DNA from: Luteimonas vadosa
GTDB lineage: Bacteria > Pseudomonadota > Gammaproteobacteria > Xanthomonadales > Xanthomonadaceae
Length of the DNA stretch: 64,000 bases
Assembly: GCF_039543545.1 (NCBI RefSeq)
Contig: NZ_BAABJY010000001.1
Span: 496,001-560,000 of the forward strand
Direction: 5' to 3'
This document shows, piece after piece, positions 39,385 through 49,420 of this stretch; position 1 is the stretch's first letter; every line of letters starts with the position of its first letter. Under the pieces are notes generated by a model. It made no database searches, was not told the DNA's origin, and worked only from the letters and a program-made list of their open reading frames with translations. Made by a program: the position numbers and the translations under genes.

Positions 39385-40179
39385 ATGACCTCGCTGCTCC
39401 GCCTGCTGCGCTCCGGCGATCCGCCCAGCAAGCCGCGCCCGCTGCAACGCGACACCGTCGACGTGCCGCTCGCCGATGGCGGCTGCCTGCCCGTGCTGCG
39501 CGTCCGCGATCCACGTGCAACGCGCATGCGGCTGACGGTGGACGAACGCGGCGCGCGGCTGACGCTGCCGGCGCGCGCCAGCCTGGCGTCGGGCGACCGG
39601 TTCCTGCGCGCGCACCGCGCCTGGATCGTCGAACAGGTCGGGCTGCATGCCATCGACGGGATCGCGCCGCTCGAGCGGGATCGCACGCGCGTGCTGCCGC
39701 TGCGCGGCGAGGACCTGCCGGTGCGGTGGCAGGCCGGTCCGTTCAGCCGGGCGATGCGCGAGGGGGACGGGATCGCGTTCACCCATGCGGCGCGCATCGG
39801 CGATGCGGGTCTGCGCCGGACCCTGCGCGACTTCTACGAGGGCGAGGCACGCGCCGACGTCGGCCGCTGGCTGCCGCGCTGGTTGCCCGGGTTGCCGCGC
39901 CCGCCTGCCCGGATCCGGTTCAAGGTCATGTCCTCGCAGTGGGGCTCGCTGGCGCCCGACGATGCATTGTCGCTGGACCTGTCCCTGGTGCTGGCGCGGC
40001 CGTCGGCGTTCCATTACGTGCTGGTGCACGAGCTCTGCCACCTGGTGCACGCCGACCATTCCCCGGCCTTCTGGCGCGAGGTCGAGGCGCGCTGCCCCGA
40101 CTGGCGCGGCGAGCGCGACTACTTCCACGACCATGGCCGGCGCATCAAGGCGCGGCTCCGGGGCCTGCTGTCCGGTTGA
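39385..40179 (+). CDS. YgjP/SprT-like zinc metallopeptidase (DUF45)
   Basis: 264 residues. The zinc motif HELCH (H215, E216, H219) with a further His225 (HADHSPAFW) and the preceding SSQWGSLAPDDALSLDLSLVLA block are typical of DUF45/YgjP proteins. Substrate is unknown. The last codons and stop lie in an exact 15-bp tandem duplication (40166-40195), which leaves a second, redundant TGA. Confidence 0.9.
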   Translation: MTSLLRLLRSGDPPSKPRPLQRDTVDVPLADGGCLPVLRVRDPRATRMRLTVDERGARLTLPARASLASGDRFLRAHRAWIVEQVGLHAIDGIAPLERDRTRVLPLRGEDLPVRWQAGPFSRAMREGDGIAFTHAARIGDAGLRRTLRDFYEGEARADVGRWLPRWLPGLPRPPARIRFKVMSSQWGSLAPDDALSLDLSLVLARPSAFHYVLVHELCHLVHADHSPAFWREVEARCPDWRGERDYFHDHGRRIKARLRGLLSG

Positions 40180-40195
40180 ATGCTGTCCGGTTGAA
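40166..40195. repeat. Exact 15-bp tandem duplication over a stop codon
   Basis: TGCTGTCCGGTTGAA occurs twice without interruption. The first copy includes the metallopeptidase stop codon. Confidence 0.9.
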
Positions 40196-40252
40196 CAATG
40201 CCTTCGCGTTGACCCGGTTACCGACACCTCTCGCCGCCCCCCGGGGGTTCTC

Positions 40253-40759
40253 ATGCCATCCAGAGGCTTCATGGCGCTCTGCGCCGGTCTCGTCCTCGCC
40301 CTGCCCGCTTGCGAGAAGGCCGCCGACGCCGCCACGGAATCCGCGATCGAGCGCGCCAGCGGGCAGCAGGTGGACGTCGACCGCGACGGCGATCGCCTCT
40401 CGGTCAAGACCGCCGACGGCGAGTTCGTCGTCCAGTCCGGCGAATCGCTGCCCTTGCCGGCCGATTTCCCCGACGACGTCTACCTGCCCGATCGCTACTC
40501 GGTGAACAGCGTGATGGACATGGGCGGCACGCGGATGGTCAGCGTCACCACGCAGGGCAAGGTGGCGGGCATCTTCGGCGCGGCGCAACAGGCCATGGCC
40601 AAGGCGGGCTGGACGCAGACGATGTCGATGCAGCATTCGGTCGACACCGCGATGCTCTCCTACGAGAAGGACCACCGGGCGGCGGTGCTGTCCTTCAACA
40701 AGGGCGAGGGCAGCGACGGCGTGGTGATGGGCGTGCAGCTGCGCACCGAAACGCAGTAG
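40253..40759 (+). CDS. Small predicted lipoprotein
   Basis: 168 residues. Signal peptide with lipobox LPAC (Cys20), then a soluble domain beginning EKAADAATESAIERASGQQVDVDRDGD (read in parts) and containing VSVTTQGKVAGIF and AMAKAGWTQTMSM. The last segments resemble the betalpha unit of small periplasmic domains, but no family is recognised. It starts 73 nt after the metallopeptidase stop and is convergent with the hydrolase gene. Confidence 0.75.
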   Translation: MPSRGFMALCAGLVLALPACEKAADAATESAIERASGQQVDVDRDGDRLSVKTADGEFVVQSGESLPLPADFPDDVYLPDRYSVNSVMDMGGTRMVSVTTQGKVAGIFGAAQQAMAKAGWTQTMSMQHSVDTAMLSYEKDHRAAVLSFNKGEGSDGVVMGVQLRTETQ

Positions 40760-40780
40760 ACGGTCGACCCGGCGACGGGG

Positions 40781-41671
40781 TCACGACGCATCGCCGGACC
40801 CGCGCCCGTTGCGGGGTCGCCGGAAGAAATCGCCGATCGCCGCGGCGACCGCCTGCGGATCCTCCATGTGCAGGTGGTGTCCGCCTGGGACCACCACCAG
40901 TTCGCCGCGCGGCAGAAACGCGGCGCGGGCGCGGCGCAGGTCGTCGGGCAGGTAGGGCTGGGCGGGGTCGGCGAACACCACGCGCGCCGGGCACTCGATC
41001 CCGCGCACCAGCGCCTCGACCTGGGCCTCGGTCATGCGCACCATCGTCGGCAAGGTCAGGCGCGGATCGCTGCTCCAGGCATGCCCGCCCGCGACCGCGA
41101 CCAGCCCGCGCTCCACCAGCAGCCGCGCCGCCGGTTCGCTCAGCCCGTTGGCGCGCATCCGCGCGCGCACCGCGCTGTCGATGTCCGGGAACACACGCAG
41201 TTGCTTGCCGGCCAGGGCGCGGGTCGCGGCCACCGCGTCGCGCATGCGCTCCACCGTGCGTTCGGGGGCTTCGGCTAGCGCCCCCAGCGCTTCGATCGCG
41301 ACCAGCCGTTCGATGCGTCCTGGGCAGGCCGCGGCGACCAGGCTGCCGATGCCCGCCCCCATCGAGTGGCCGAGCAGGGCGAAGCGGTCCCAGCCGAGCG
41401 CATCGGCGATGTCGAGCACGTCGTTGACGGCGCCGGCGAATGAGTAGTCCGCGCCGGCCGGCAGGTGCGCGCTGCGGCCATGGCCCGGCAGGTCGGGCGC
41501 GACCAGGTCGATGTCGTCGAGGTAGGCCGCCAGCGGGACGAAACTCGCGGCGTTGTCGAGCCAGCCGTGCAGCGCCAACACCCGCGGCGCGTCCGCCGGC
41601 ACGGCGCCCGCGGTGCGCAGGCCCGCCACCGGAAGGCCGGCCGTCGGCAGGGTGAACTCTTTCAGGCTCAC
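40781..41671 (-). CDS. Alpha/beta hydrolase
   Basis: 296 residues. Nucleophile Ser103 in GHSMGAG, oxyanion-hole region LHGWLDN, candidate acid D235 and base His265/266 in VVPGGHHLHMEDP. Substrate unknown. GTG at 41671 overlaps the hemH stop (GTGA), so it is probably translated from the hemH mRNA. The longer upstream frame is antisense shadow within hemH. Confidence 0.88.
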   Translation of the reverse strand: MSLKEFTLPTAGLPVAGLRTAGAVPADAPRVLALHGWLDNAASFVPLAAYLDDIDLVAPDLPGHGRSAHLPAGADYSFAGAVNDVLDIADALGWDRFALLGHSMGAGIGSLVAAACPGRIERLVAIEALGALAEAPERTVERMRDAVAATRALAGKQLRVFPDIDSAVRARMRANGLSEPAARLLVERGLVAVAGGHAWSSDPRLTLPTMVRMTEAQVEALVRGIECPARVVFADPAQPYLPDDLRRARAAFLPRGELVVVPGGHHLHMEDPQAVAAAIGDFFRRPRNGRGSGDAS

Positions 41672-42663
41672 GGTCCGTCCGTACCGGTTCGCCAGGCGTC
41701 CAGCGCCCGCGTGGCGATCGCCGCGAGCGCCTCGGCGTGCGCGGGCGCGTCGTTGAGGCAGGGGATGTAGGACAGCGACTCGCCGCCGGCCGCGCGGAAC
41801 GCAGCGGCGTTCTGCATCGCGATTTCCTCCAGGGTCTCCAGGCAGTCGACCGCGAAGCCCGGGCAGACCACGTCCACGCGTCGCACGCCTTCGGCCGGCA
41901 GCGCCTGCAGGAGCTGGTCGGTGGCGGGCTGCAGCCATGGTTCGCGGCCGAACCGCGACTGGAACGCGACCCGGTAGTCCGCGGACTCCAGCGCGAGCGC
42001 GGCCGCGATCGCCTCGACCCCGGCCTCGCAACGCCTGCGATAGGGATCGCCCGCGTCCACCAGCCGTTGCGGGATGCCGTGGAACGAGAACAGCAACAGG
42101 TCGCCGCGCCCCTGCGCCTGCCAATGCGCACGGATCGAGCCGGCCACGGCGGAAACCCAGCCGGGGTCCACCGCGTAATCGTCCACCACGCGTACGCCGT
42201 CGCCATCGGCCGCGACGGCCTCGACGACGTCGACCACCGAGGCCGTGGTGGTGGTCGAATACTGCGGATACAGCGGCAACACCAGGATGCGCGCCGCGCC
42301 CGAGGCCTGCAGCCCGGCCAGCGCCGACGCGAGCGCCGGCTCGCCATAGCGCATCGCATGCGACACGCGCACGTCCGGCAACCGCGCCTGCACCGCCTCG
42401 GCCAGGCGACGGGTATGCACCGCCAGCGGCGAGCCCTCGTCCATCCAGATCTCGGCGTACTTGCGCGCCACCCGGGGGGAGCGCAGGGGCAGGATCAAGA
42501 AGTGCAGCAGCGGGCACCACAACCAGCGGGTGAGCTGGACCACGCGGTGGTCGTGGAGGAACTGCGCGAGGTAGCGACGCACCGCGCGGGGCGTCGGCGC
42601 CGACGGCGTGCCGAGGTTGACCAGCAGCACGGCGTCGCGCGCGGGAGGAGTCGAAGTGGCCAT
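41668..42663 (-). CDS. hemH: Ferrochelatase
   Basis: 331 residues, typical length. N-terminus AVLLVNLGTPSAPTPRAVRRYLAQFL, catalytic His in FSFHGIPQRLVDAGDPY, and the C-terminal acidic site around CPGFAVDCLETLEEI. It inserts Fe(II) into protoporphyrin IX. It is the first gene of a two-gene operon with the alpha/beta hydrolase and divergent from the SYLF protein. Confidence 0.96.
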   Translation of the reverse strand: MATSTPPARDAVLLVNLGTPSAPTPRAVRRYLAQFLHDHRVVQLTRWLWCPLLHFLILPLRSPRVARKYAEIWMDEGSPLAVHTRRLAEAVQARLPDVRVSHAMRYGEPALASALAGLQASGAARILVLPLYPQYSTTTTASVVDVVEAVAADGDGVRVVDDYAVDPGWVSAVAGSIRAHWQAQGRGDLLLFSFHGIPQRLVDAGDPYRRRCEAGVEAIAAALALESADYRVAFQSRFGREPWLQPATDQLLQALPAEGVRRVDVVCPGFAVDCLETLEEIAMQNAAAFRAAGGESLSYIPCLNDAPAHAEALAAIATRALDAWRTGTDGP

Positions 42664-42869
42664 GCCGCTAGCATGGCAGGGCAGGAGGGCGAAGGCATCC
42701 CGCGGGTCCCGTGGCCTCGTTTCCGGCGCCGGAACTCATCGCTGATTCATCGCCCGGCGCATAGCCTGAACTTCGCCTGCCGTGCGCGGTCCTGCCTTTG
42801 GTCGCATTCGCTTCGAACCCTTTCGCATCGCCTCGATCGCGTCACCCCGATCGCCTCACTGGAGTTCCC

Positions 42870-43742
42870 ATGCCCGTCGTCCGCCCCGCACGTCCCGTGA
42901 ACCGCCTCTCGCTGCTGACCGCCACGTTGGTCGTGTCCCTGGCCGCCGCCCCCGCCTTCGCCGGTCCGCAGCAGGATGCGCGCGCGCGAAACGCGGTCCG
43001 GGTGCTGACGGACATCCAGGCCGTCCCGGAATCGGCGATCCCCGACAAGCTGCTCGACGAAGCGCGCGCCATCGTCGTGGTCCCCGACACGATCAAGGCC
43101 GGCCTGATCCTCGGCGGCCGCCGCGGCCATGGCCTGCTGTCGGTCAAGACGGCGGATGGCACCTGGTCGAACCCCAGCTTCGTCAAGCTCACCGGCGGCA
43201 GCATCGGCCTGCAGGTCGGCGTGCAGTCCGCGGACGTGGTGCTAGCCTTCCACACCGATCGCGGCCTGGAATCGATCGTCAACGGCAAGCTCACCCTCGG
43301 CGCCGATGCCGGCGTGGCCGCCGGCCCGCTCGGGCGCAATGCATCGACCGCCACCGATGGCGAACTCAAGGCCGAGATCTGGTCCTGGTCGCGTGCCCGC
43401 GGCTTGTTCGCGGGCGTCGCGCTCGACGGCGCCGTCCTGTCGATCGACGATGCCGCCAACGAGGCCGTGTATGGCCGCGACACCACGCCCCGGATGATCT
43501 TCGAGGGCCGCACGTCGCCGCCTTCCGATGCGGTCGTCGACTTCCGCGACCGCCTGGAAGAGGCCACCGCCAGCGCGCGCGCCAACCGAGGCACGTCCGC
43601 CGCACGTCCCATGCCCGCACGCACGCCGCCGCCGCGCGTCGACAACCCGCCTGCCGCGACCGATGCGATGCCGGCGCCGTTCGAGCCGGTGCAGGACGAC
43701 GAGATCCACGCCGAACCCCTGCCCGAGACGCCCCGGCGCTGA
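42870..43742 (+). CDS. Secreted SYLF-domain (YSC84/DUF500-like) protein
   Basis: 290 residues. Signal peptide (AAAPAFA/GPQQ), then the SYLF core: IPDKLLDEARAIVVVPDTIKAGLILGGRRGHGLLSVKT, SIGLQVGVQSADVVLAF and TLGADAGVAAGPLGRNA in order. The C-terminal ~70 residues are Pro/Ala-rich and low complexity. SYLF domains bind lipids; bacterial roles are mostly unknown. ATG at 42870 has GGAG 5 nt upstream. Confidence 0.88.
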   Translation: MPVVRPARPVNRLSLLTATLVVSLAAAPAFAGPQQDARARNAVRVLTDIQAVPESAIPDKLLDEARAIVVVPDTIKAGLILGGRRGHGLLSVKTADGTWSNPSFVKLTGGSIGLQVGVQSADVVLAFHTDRGLESIVNGKLTLGADAGVAAGPLGRNASTATDGELKAEIWSWSRARGLFAGVALDGAVLSIDDAANEAVYGRDTTPRMIFEGRTSPPSDAVVDFRDRLEEATASARANRGTSAARPMPARTPPPRVDNPPAATDAMPAPFEPVQDDEIHAEPLPETPRR

Positions 43743-43828
43743 TACCCGGGGCGCGGCCGCCCCGGCGCGGCGCGCGCGACACCCCGGTCGACTTGCTATC
43801 CTGACCGCCCCTCCGCAGAGAACACGCC

Positions 43829-44080
43829 ATGGGCAGTTTCAGCATCTGGCACTGGATCGTCGTGCTGTTGGTCGTGCTCCTGGTGTTCGGCACCAAGAAA
43901 CTGCGCGGCGCCGGGCGCGACCTCGGTGAGGCCGTCAAGGGCTTCAAGAAGGGCATGGGCGACGACGACAAGCCGGTCGGCCAGCTCAACGACGCATCGC
44001 GCAACCCGGACGTCGACGCGACGCACCGCGACGACGCCGGCGCGCAGCCCTCGCGCAACGACGACGGCGCCCCGCGCTGA
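43829..44080 (+). CDS. tatA: Sec-independent translocase subunit TatA
   Basis: 83 residues. One N-terminal TM helix (SFSIWHWIVVLLVVLLVFG), the FGTKKLRGAGRDLGEAVKGFKKGM amphipathic helix in order, and an acidic tail. It forms the size-variable pore of the twin-arginine translocase. First of tatA-tatB-tatC; TATCCT lies 26 nt upstream. Confidence 0.96.
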   Translation: MGSFSIWHWIVVLLVVLLVFGTKKLRGAGRDLGEAVKGFKKGMGDDDKPVGQLNDASRNPDVDATHRDDAGAQPSRNDDGAPR

Positions 44081-44122
44081 CGCCGGGCCGGCGTCCCATG
44101 CACCCCATCCCGCCAGGACGCA

Positions 44123-44566
44123 ATGTTCGACCTCGGGTTCACTGAACTCCTCCTCGTCGCGGTCGTGGCCCTGGTCGTGCTCGGTCCGCAGCGGCTTCCC
44201 AAGGCCGCGCGGTTCGCCGGGCTCTGGGTGCGGCGCGCGCGGGCGCAATGGGATTCGGTGCGGATGGAGCTGGAGCGTGAACTGGCCGCCGAGGAGCTCA
44301 AGCGCGACCTGCAGGCATCGCGCGAGGCGCTCGAGGGCTTGGGCGGCGACCTGCGCGACACCGGGGAACGGGCCCGGCGCGAGGCCGAAGCGATGCGCGA
44401 CCAGGCGCGCGACGCGATGACGCCCATCGACCAGGATGGCGGCCCACCGGCCGGGGGCGCCAACCCCGACTCCGAACCCAACCCCGATCCGGACGAGGAC
44501 GACGTCGACGCCTCGATCCCGCGGCGGAAGCCCGCCGACAGCGAAGACGATGCCGGGCAACGCTGA
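44123..44566 (+). CDS. tatB: Sec-independent translocase subunit TatB
   Basis: 147 residues. MFDLGFTELLLVAVVALVVLGPQRLP N-terminus with the characteristic Glu8 in the TM helix and the Gly-Pro hinge, followed by a long charged helix and an Asp/Pro-rich tail. It forms the twin-arginine receptor with TatC. Its 3' end overlaps tatC by 17 nt. Confidence 0.95.
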   Translation: MFDLGFTELLLVAVVALVVLGPQRLPKAARFAGLWVRRARAQWDSVRMELERELAAEELKRDLQASREALEGLGGDLRDTGERARREAEAMRDQARDAMTPIDQDGGPPAGGANPDSEPNPDPDEDDVDASIPRRKPADSEDDAGQR

Positions 44567-45320
44567 CCACGACCGCGGCGGCGAGGACAGCCACCTGTTC
44601 GACCACCTGCTCGAACTGCGCTCGCGCTTGTTGCGGGCGCTGGCTGGCTTCGCGCTCGTGCTCGCCGGCGTGCTGCCGTTCGCCAACCGCCTGTATGCGC
44701 GGCTGGCGCAACCGCTGATCGACAAGTTGCCCGAAGGCGCGCAGCTGATCGCCGTCGAGGTCGCCTCGCCGTTCTTCGCGCCGCTGAAGCTGGCGGTCTT
44801 CGTCGCCATGCTGGTCAGCATGCCGTGGCTGCTCTACCAGCTTTGGGCCTTCGTCGCGCCGGGGCTGTACAAGCGCGAGCAGCGGCTGGCCATGCCGCTG
44901 CTGCTGTCGGCCCTGGTCCTGTTCTACGCCGGCTGCGCGTTCGCGTTCTTCGTCGTGCTGCCGTCGGTGTTCGGCTTCCTGACCGCGGTCACGCCCGACG
45001 GCGTGGCGATGATGACCGACATCAACGCCTACCTGGACTTCGTGCTGGTGATCTTCCTGGCCTTCGGGATCAGCTTCGAGCTGCCGGTGGCGCTGGTGAT
45101 CCTGGTGCTGCTGGGCTGGGTCACGCCGGCGCAGCTGCGCGAGGCCCGCGGCTACGCGATCGTCGGCATCTTCGTGCTGGCCGCGATCATCACTCCGCCG
45201 GACGTGATCTCGCAGCTAATGCTCGCGGTGCCGATGATCCTGCTCTACGAAGCCGGCATCTGGGCGGCCCGGATGCTGTCGCCCAACGCCGTGGACGCCA
45301 GGGCCGGCCCCGACGCATGA
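44550..45320 (+). CDS. tatC: Sec-independent translocase subunit TatC
   Basis: 256 residues with six TM helices. Conserved segments are FDHLLELRSRLLRAL at the N-terminus, the first periplasmic loop with SPFFAPLKLAVFVAM, PWLLYQLWAFVAPGLYKREQR, FGISFELPVALVILV, and AIITPPDVISQLMLAVPMILLYE. It recognises the twin-arginine signal. The start inside tatB (17-nt overlap) and the ATGA overlap with the RDD gene indicate tight coupling. Confidence 0.96.
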   Translation: MPGNADHDRGGEDSHLFDHLLELRSRLLRALAGFALVLAGVLPFANRLYARLAQPLIDKLPEGAQLIAVEVASPFFAPLKLAVFVAMLVSMPWLLYQLWAFVAPGLYKREQRLAMPLLLSALVLFYAGCAFAFFVVLPSVFGFLTAVTPDGVAMMTDINAYLDFVLVIFLAFGISFELPVALVILVLLGWVTPAQLREARGYAIVGIFVLAAIITPPDVISQLMLAVPMILLYEAGIWAARMLSPNAVDARAGPDA

Positions 45321-46006
45321 GCGGGAGTCCGGCCGGCTTCTGGCGGCGCTACGCGGCCTGGACGCTGGATGCCGCGATCATCGCCGTGCCCGCGCTGCTG
45401 CTGTCCTGGCCGACGATCGCCGCGGCGACCGCCGATTTCGCGGCCGCCTTCGCGCGGCTGGCCGCCGCGATGTCCGCCCTGCTGCTCGATGCCGTGCAAT
45501 CTTCTGCACCGCCGCTCCTGCTGGCGCGGCAGTGGCTCGCCAGCGAGGCGTTGCGCGTCCCGGTCGAAGCCCTGTCCGCGGCCCTGTCCTCGCTGCTGCT
45601 GGCGCCGTTGGCCGCCTTCGTCGCGATGTCGCTGCTCTACCACGTCGTCTTCGAGCGGTCGGGCGGGCAGGCCACGCCGGGGCAGCGGGCGGTGGGCCTG
45701 CACGTGGTCGACAACAGCGGCCGCGCGCTCACCGCCGGGCACGCGCTGCTGCGGTTCGCCTCCGGCACGCTGTCGTGGCTGACGCTCAACATCGGGCACC
45801 TGCTGGCGGCGGTCCCGCCGGAGCACCTGGCCTTGCACGACCGCGTCTCCGCGACGCGCGTCCGCTTCCAGGGCGACTCGCAGCGGTTGCCAACCTGGGC
45901 GCGCGCGTGGATCGGGCTCCAGGCCCTCGCCTTCGTGGCCTTGAACGCCTGGCTGCTGCACGCGGCCTTGCGCGCGATGGAGCGCGCGTTCGCGATCGCG
46001 CTTTGA
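45317..46006 (+). CDS. RDD-family membrane protein
   Basis: 229 residues. RDD signature FWRRYAAWTLDAAIIAVPAL at the N-terminus and GGQATPGQRAVGLHVVD in the middle, with about four hydrophobic helices (17-35, 90-112, 150-168, 198-216). Function is unknown; some RDD proteins are Na+/H+ antiporters. It is translationally coupled to tatC (ATGA). Confidence 0.88.
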   Translation: MSGSPAGFWRRYAAWTLDAAIIAVPALLLSWPTIAAATADFAAAFARLAAAMSALLLDAVQSSAPPLLLARQWLASEALRVPVEALSAALSSLLLAPLAAFVAMSLLYHVVFERSGGQATPGQRAVGLHVVDNSGRALTAGHALLRFASGTLSWLTLNIGHLLAAVPPEHLALHDRVSATRVRFQGDSQRLPTWARAWIGLQALAFVALNAWLLHAALRAMERAFAIAL

Positions 46007-46040
46007 CTCGCCTGCCGTTGGCCTTGCCGCGGCGGGAGGC

Positions 46041-46949
46041 TCAGGCCTCGACGTGGTCCGCGTCGGCCGTCGGCGGCGGATCGCCGCAGACGTCGCGCCA
46101 CATGAAGTACATGACCCCGAACATCACCACGTACATCACCAGCAACATGCCCAGGTAGACCGGCGCGAGCAACAACAGCGCCAGCGACTGGTGGACCAGG
46201 CCGCCGATCAGCATCAGCAAGCCGCCCACCAGCGCGACCACGATCATCAGCACGATCATGGCCACGAACACCACCACCGCCAGCACCAGCAGCGGCAGCA
46301 GGTTCTTCAGCGTCCCGCCCACGCCGTCGGCGAGTGCTTCGCCGATCGTGCGGCCGGCCAGCGTGATCTGGCCGAAGCCGATGGCGTAGATGCCGCCGAA
46401 GAACAGGCCGACCAGGGTGCCCAGCGCCATCAGCGTGCCGAAGCCCTCCGGCAGGGCGGGCAGGGCCGGCAGCTGCGAAGGATCGCCGGCCTGCAGGCTC
46501 AGGTTGATGACCTGCATGTACCAGGACAGGAAGTCCTTGCCCACGGCCATGATCACCGCCAGGAACACCGTGATGTAGATCGCGGTGAGCAGCACGCCGA
46601 AGCCGATCAGCCGGCCCGCGCCGTTGCCGGCCCGGAAGGTGTCGAACAACGCCGTGGCGTGCGTGGGCTGCCCGTTTTCGGAGGCGTGGATCACCCGCAG
46701 CATGCCTCCGACCAGCAAGGGGTAGACGACGATCATCGCCAGCGTCAGCAGCCCGGCCACCATCAGCATGCTCTGCGGGCCGACACCGAGTCCCTGCTGC
46801 AGCAGCAGCTGCACCAGGCTGGGGACCAATGCCACCAGCGCCATCAACGCCACCGCGCCGAACACGGCCTTGGCATTGTGGCGGCCGAGATTGATCGCGT
46901 TCTTCAGCCAGCCCAGGCCAGCGCCTGGCCCCATGGCACGTGTGCTCAT
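46041..46949 (-). CDS. BPSS1780-like polytopic membrane protein
   Basis: 302 residues with six hydrophobic helices at about 28-50, 60-80, 115-137, 172-195, 216-247 and 252-283, and short soluble ends. The pattern GWLKNAINLGRHNAKAVFG plus MLRVIHASENGQPTHATALFD fits proteins annotated as BPSS1780 family, of unknown function. GGGGAAACG precedes the ATG. Confidence 0.8.
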   Translation of the reverse strand: MSTRAMGPGAGLGWLKNAINLGRHNAKAVFGAVALMALVALVPSLVQLLLQQGLGVGPQSMLMVAGLLTLAMIVVYPLLVGGMLRVIHASENGQPTHATALFDTFRAGNGAGRLIGFGVLLTAIYITVFLAVIMAVGKDFLSWYMQVINLSLQAGDPSQLPALPALPEGFGTLMALGTLVGLFFGGIYAIGFGQITLAGRTIGEALADGVGGTLKNLLPLLVLAVVVFVAMIVLMIVVALVGGLLMLIGGLVHQSLALLLLAPVYLGMLLVMYVVMFGVMYFMWRDVCGDPPPTADADHVEA

Positions 46950-47019
46950 CGTTTCCCCGTCTTGCAGTCGATGTGGCCCCCGCCACGATGCGCCCATCGT
47001 ACCCGAAGGCAGCCTGCCT

Positions 47020-47796
47020 TCAGGCCGTTTCCGGCCGGTCGCGGGCGAGGCGCGCGAAGCGGCGCAACACCCGCCGGGCGTGTGGCGCGGCGCGCACCGT
47101 GCGCAGGACGCGGAGGGGATCGAAGCCCTCCCGGGCCAGGGCCTCGCGGCGCGCGAGCACGTAGCCGCGCATGTGGGTGCCGCTGAACTCGGGGTGGAAC
47201 TGCACGCCCCAGGCGCGCTCGCGCCAACGGAACGCATGGCAGGGATCCAGCGCGGTGGTGGCCAGCAGCACGGCGTCCTCCGGCATCCGCAGCACCGCCT
47301 GCAGGTGGGTCGCCTGGGCGGCGAAGGGCTGCGGCAGGCCCGCGAACAAGGGGTCGTCCGCGGCCGCCGGCAGCATCGCCACCGGGACCGTGCCCATCTC
47401 GCGGCCGTGCGGGTTGTCGCCGACGCACCCGCCCAGCGCGTGCGCCAGCAGCTGGTGGCCGTAGCAGATGCCGAAGATGGCGGCACCGTCGTGCGCCGCG
47501 TCGCGCAGCCAGGCCGCGGTGCGCTCGCTCCAGTCGCGGCGCTCGGTGACCATCGCGCCGGACCCGGTGACGATGATCCCGGCGAATTCGGCGTGCGCCG
47601 GCAGGCCCGCGCCCGCCTCCACGTCGACGGCGACCATCTCGCGCGCCGGCACGCCCGCCGCGGTGCGGATCCAGTGCGGGAATCCGCGATGGCGTCGCAT
47701 GGAAGGCACCGGCTTGCCGGTTTCGATGATCAGCAATGGCCGTGGGTGCGGCATCGGGAAGGGTTCCGGCAAGTCGGGGAAACGCGCGTCGCGCAT
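47020..47796 (-). CDS. Class I glutamine amidotransferase (GMP synthase-like)
   Basis: 258 residues. Nucleophile C111 in FGICYGHQLLAHALGG and the His201-Glu203 pair in GVQFHPEFSG complete the triad. No synthase domain is attached, so it is a stand-alone amidotransferase or gamma-glutamyl hydrolase-type enzyme of unknown substrate. Met15 is an alternative start. It diverges from glyQ. Confidence 0.87.
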   Translation of the reverse strand: MRDARFPDLPEPFPMPHPRPLLIIETGKPVPSMRRHRGFPHWIRTAAGVPAREMVAVDVEAGAGLPAHAEFAGIIVTGSGAMVTERRDWSERTAAWLRDAAHDGAAIFGICYGHQLLAHALGGCVGDNPHGREMGTVPVAMLPAAADDPLFAGLPQPFAAQATHLQAVLRMPEDAVLLATTALDPCHAFRWRERAWGVQFHPEFSGTHMRGYVLARREALAREGFDPLRVLRTVRAAPHARRVLRRFARLARDRPETA

Positions 47797-47830
47797 CGGT
47801 TCCCGTCCCGGGCGCCCGCGGGACGCTCGC

Positions 47831-47838
47831 TATACTAG
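47831..47838. promoter_or_regulatory. Overlapping opposed -10 elements between the amidotransferase and glyQ
   Basis: CTATACTAGC reads TATACT (47831-47836) on the plus strand and TAGTAT (47838-47833) on the minus strand, so one palindromic spot may serve both divergent genes. No clear -35 is seen on either side. Confidence 0.4.
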
Positions 47839-47864
47839 CCGGCCGCCACGCACGCCCAGTGGAC

Positions 47865-48769
<905 letters not shown>

Positions 48770-48773
<4 letters not shown>

Positions 48774-49420
48774 TCCTGATCGGCCTGTACGACTCGCCGT
48801 TCACCCGGCGCGTCGCCATCGCGCTTGCGCTGCGCGGCATCGGCTTCGAGCACCGGGCCTGGTCGGTCGGCGCGGACTTCGACCGCATCCGCGAATACTC
48901 CCCGCTCGGCCGCGTGCCGGTGCTGGTGCTGGACGACGGGACGGCACTGGTCGAATCCTCGTCGATTCTCGACTGGATCGAGCACGAGACCGAGGGCGAG
49001 CCGCTGCTGCCGCCCGGCGGCCCTCGGCGACGCGAGGCCCTGCGCCTGATCGGCCTGGCCAGCGGTGCGGCCGACCGCGGCGTGGCGATGACGCTCGAAC
49101 GCATCTTCCATCGTCCCGAGGCACGCTCCGAGGCTTTCCTGGCGCGCGGCAAGATCCAGGTGGAAGGCGCGCTGCAGGCGCTGGACGCCGCCTGCGCCGA
49201 GCGCGCCGGCCAGTGGCTGGCGGGCGACGCGATGGGGCTGGCCGACATCACCGTCGCCTGTTACGCCACCTACCTCCAGGACTCCGCGCCGGCCGAGCTC
49301 GCGCGCTGGCCCGCGCTGGCCGCGCATGTCGAGAAGTGCGAGGCGCTGGACGTCTTCCGACGGCACCACGCGCCGTTCTTCATCCCCAAGCCCAGCGGTG
49401 CCGAGGGCACGCACCCGTGA
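48770..49420 (+). CDS. Glutathione S-transferase family protein between glyQ and glyS
   Basis: 216 residues. N-terminal thioredoxin-like domain with YDSPFTRRVAIAL and the cis-proline glutathione site RVPVLVLDDGTALVESSSILDWIE; C-terminal helical domain with LADITVACY. The N-terminal Ser9 (DSPF) is the candidate catalytic residue. Start overlaps the glyQ stop (ATGA) and its stop overlaps the glyS GTG (GTGA), so all three are translated from one message. Physiological substrate unknown. Confidence 0.9.

Noticed and set aside
47797..47864. T-box or riboswitch upstream of glyQ
   Set aside because: The gap is only 68 bp and lacks a T-box sequence, terminator or antiterminator; glycine riboswitch features are also absent.
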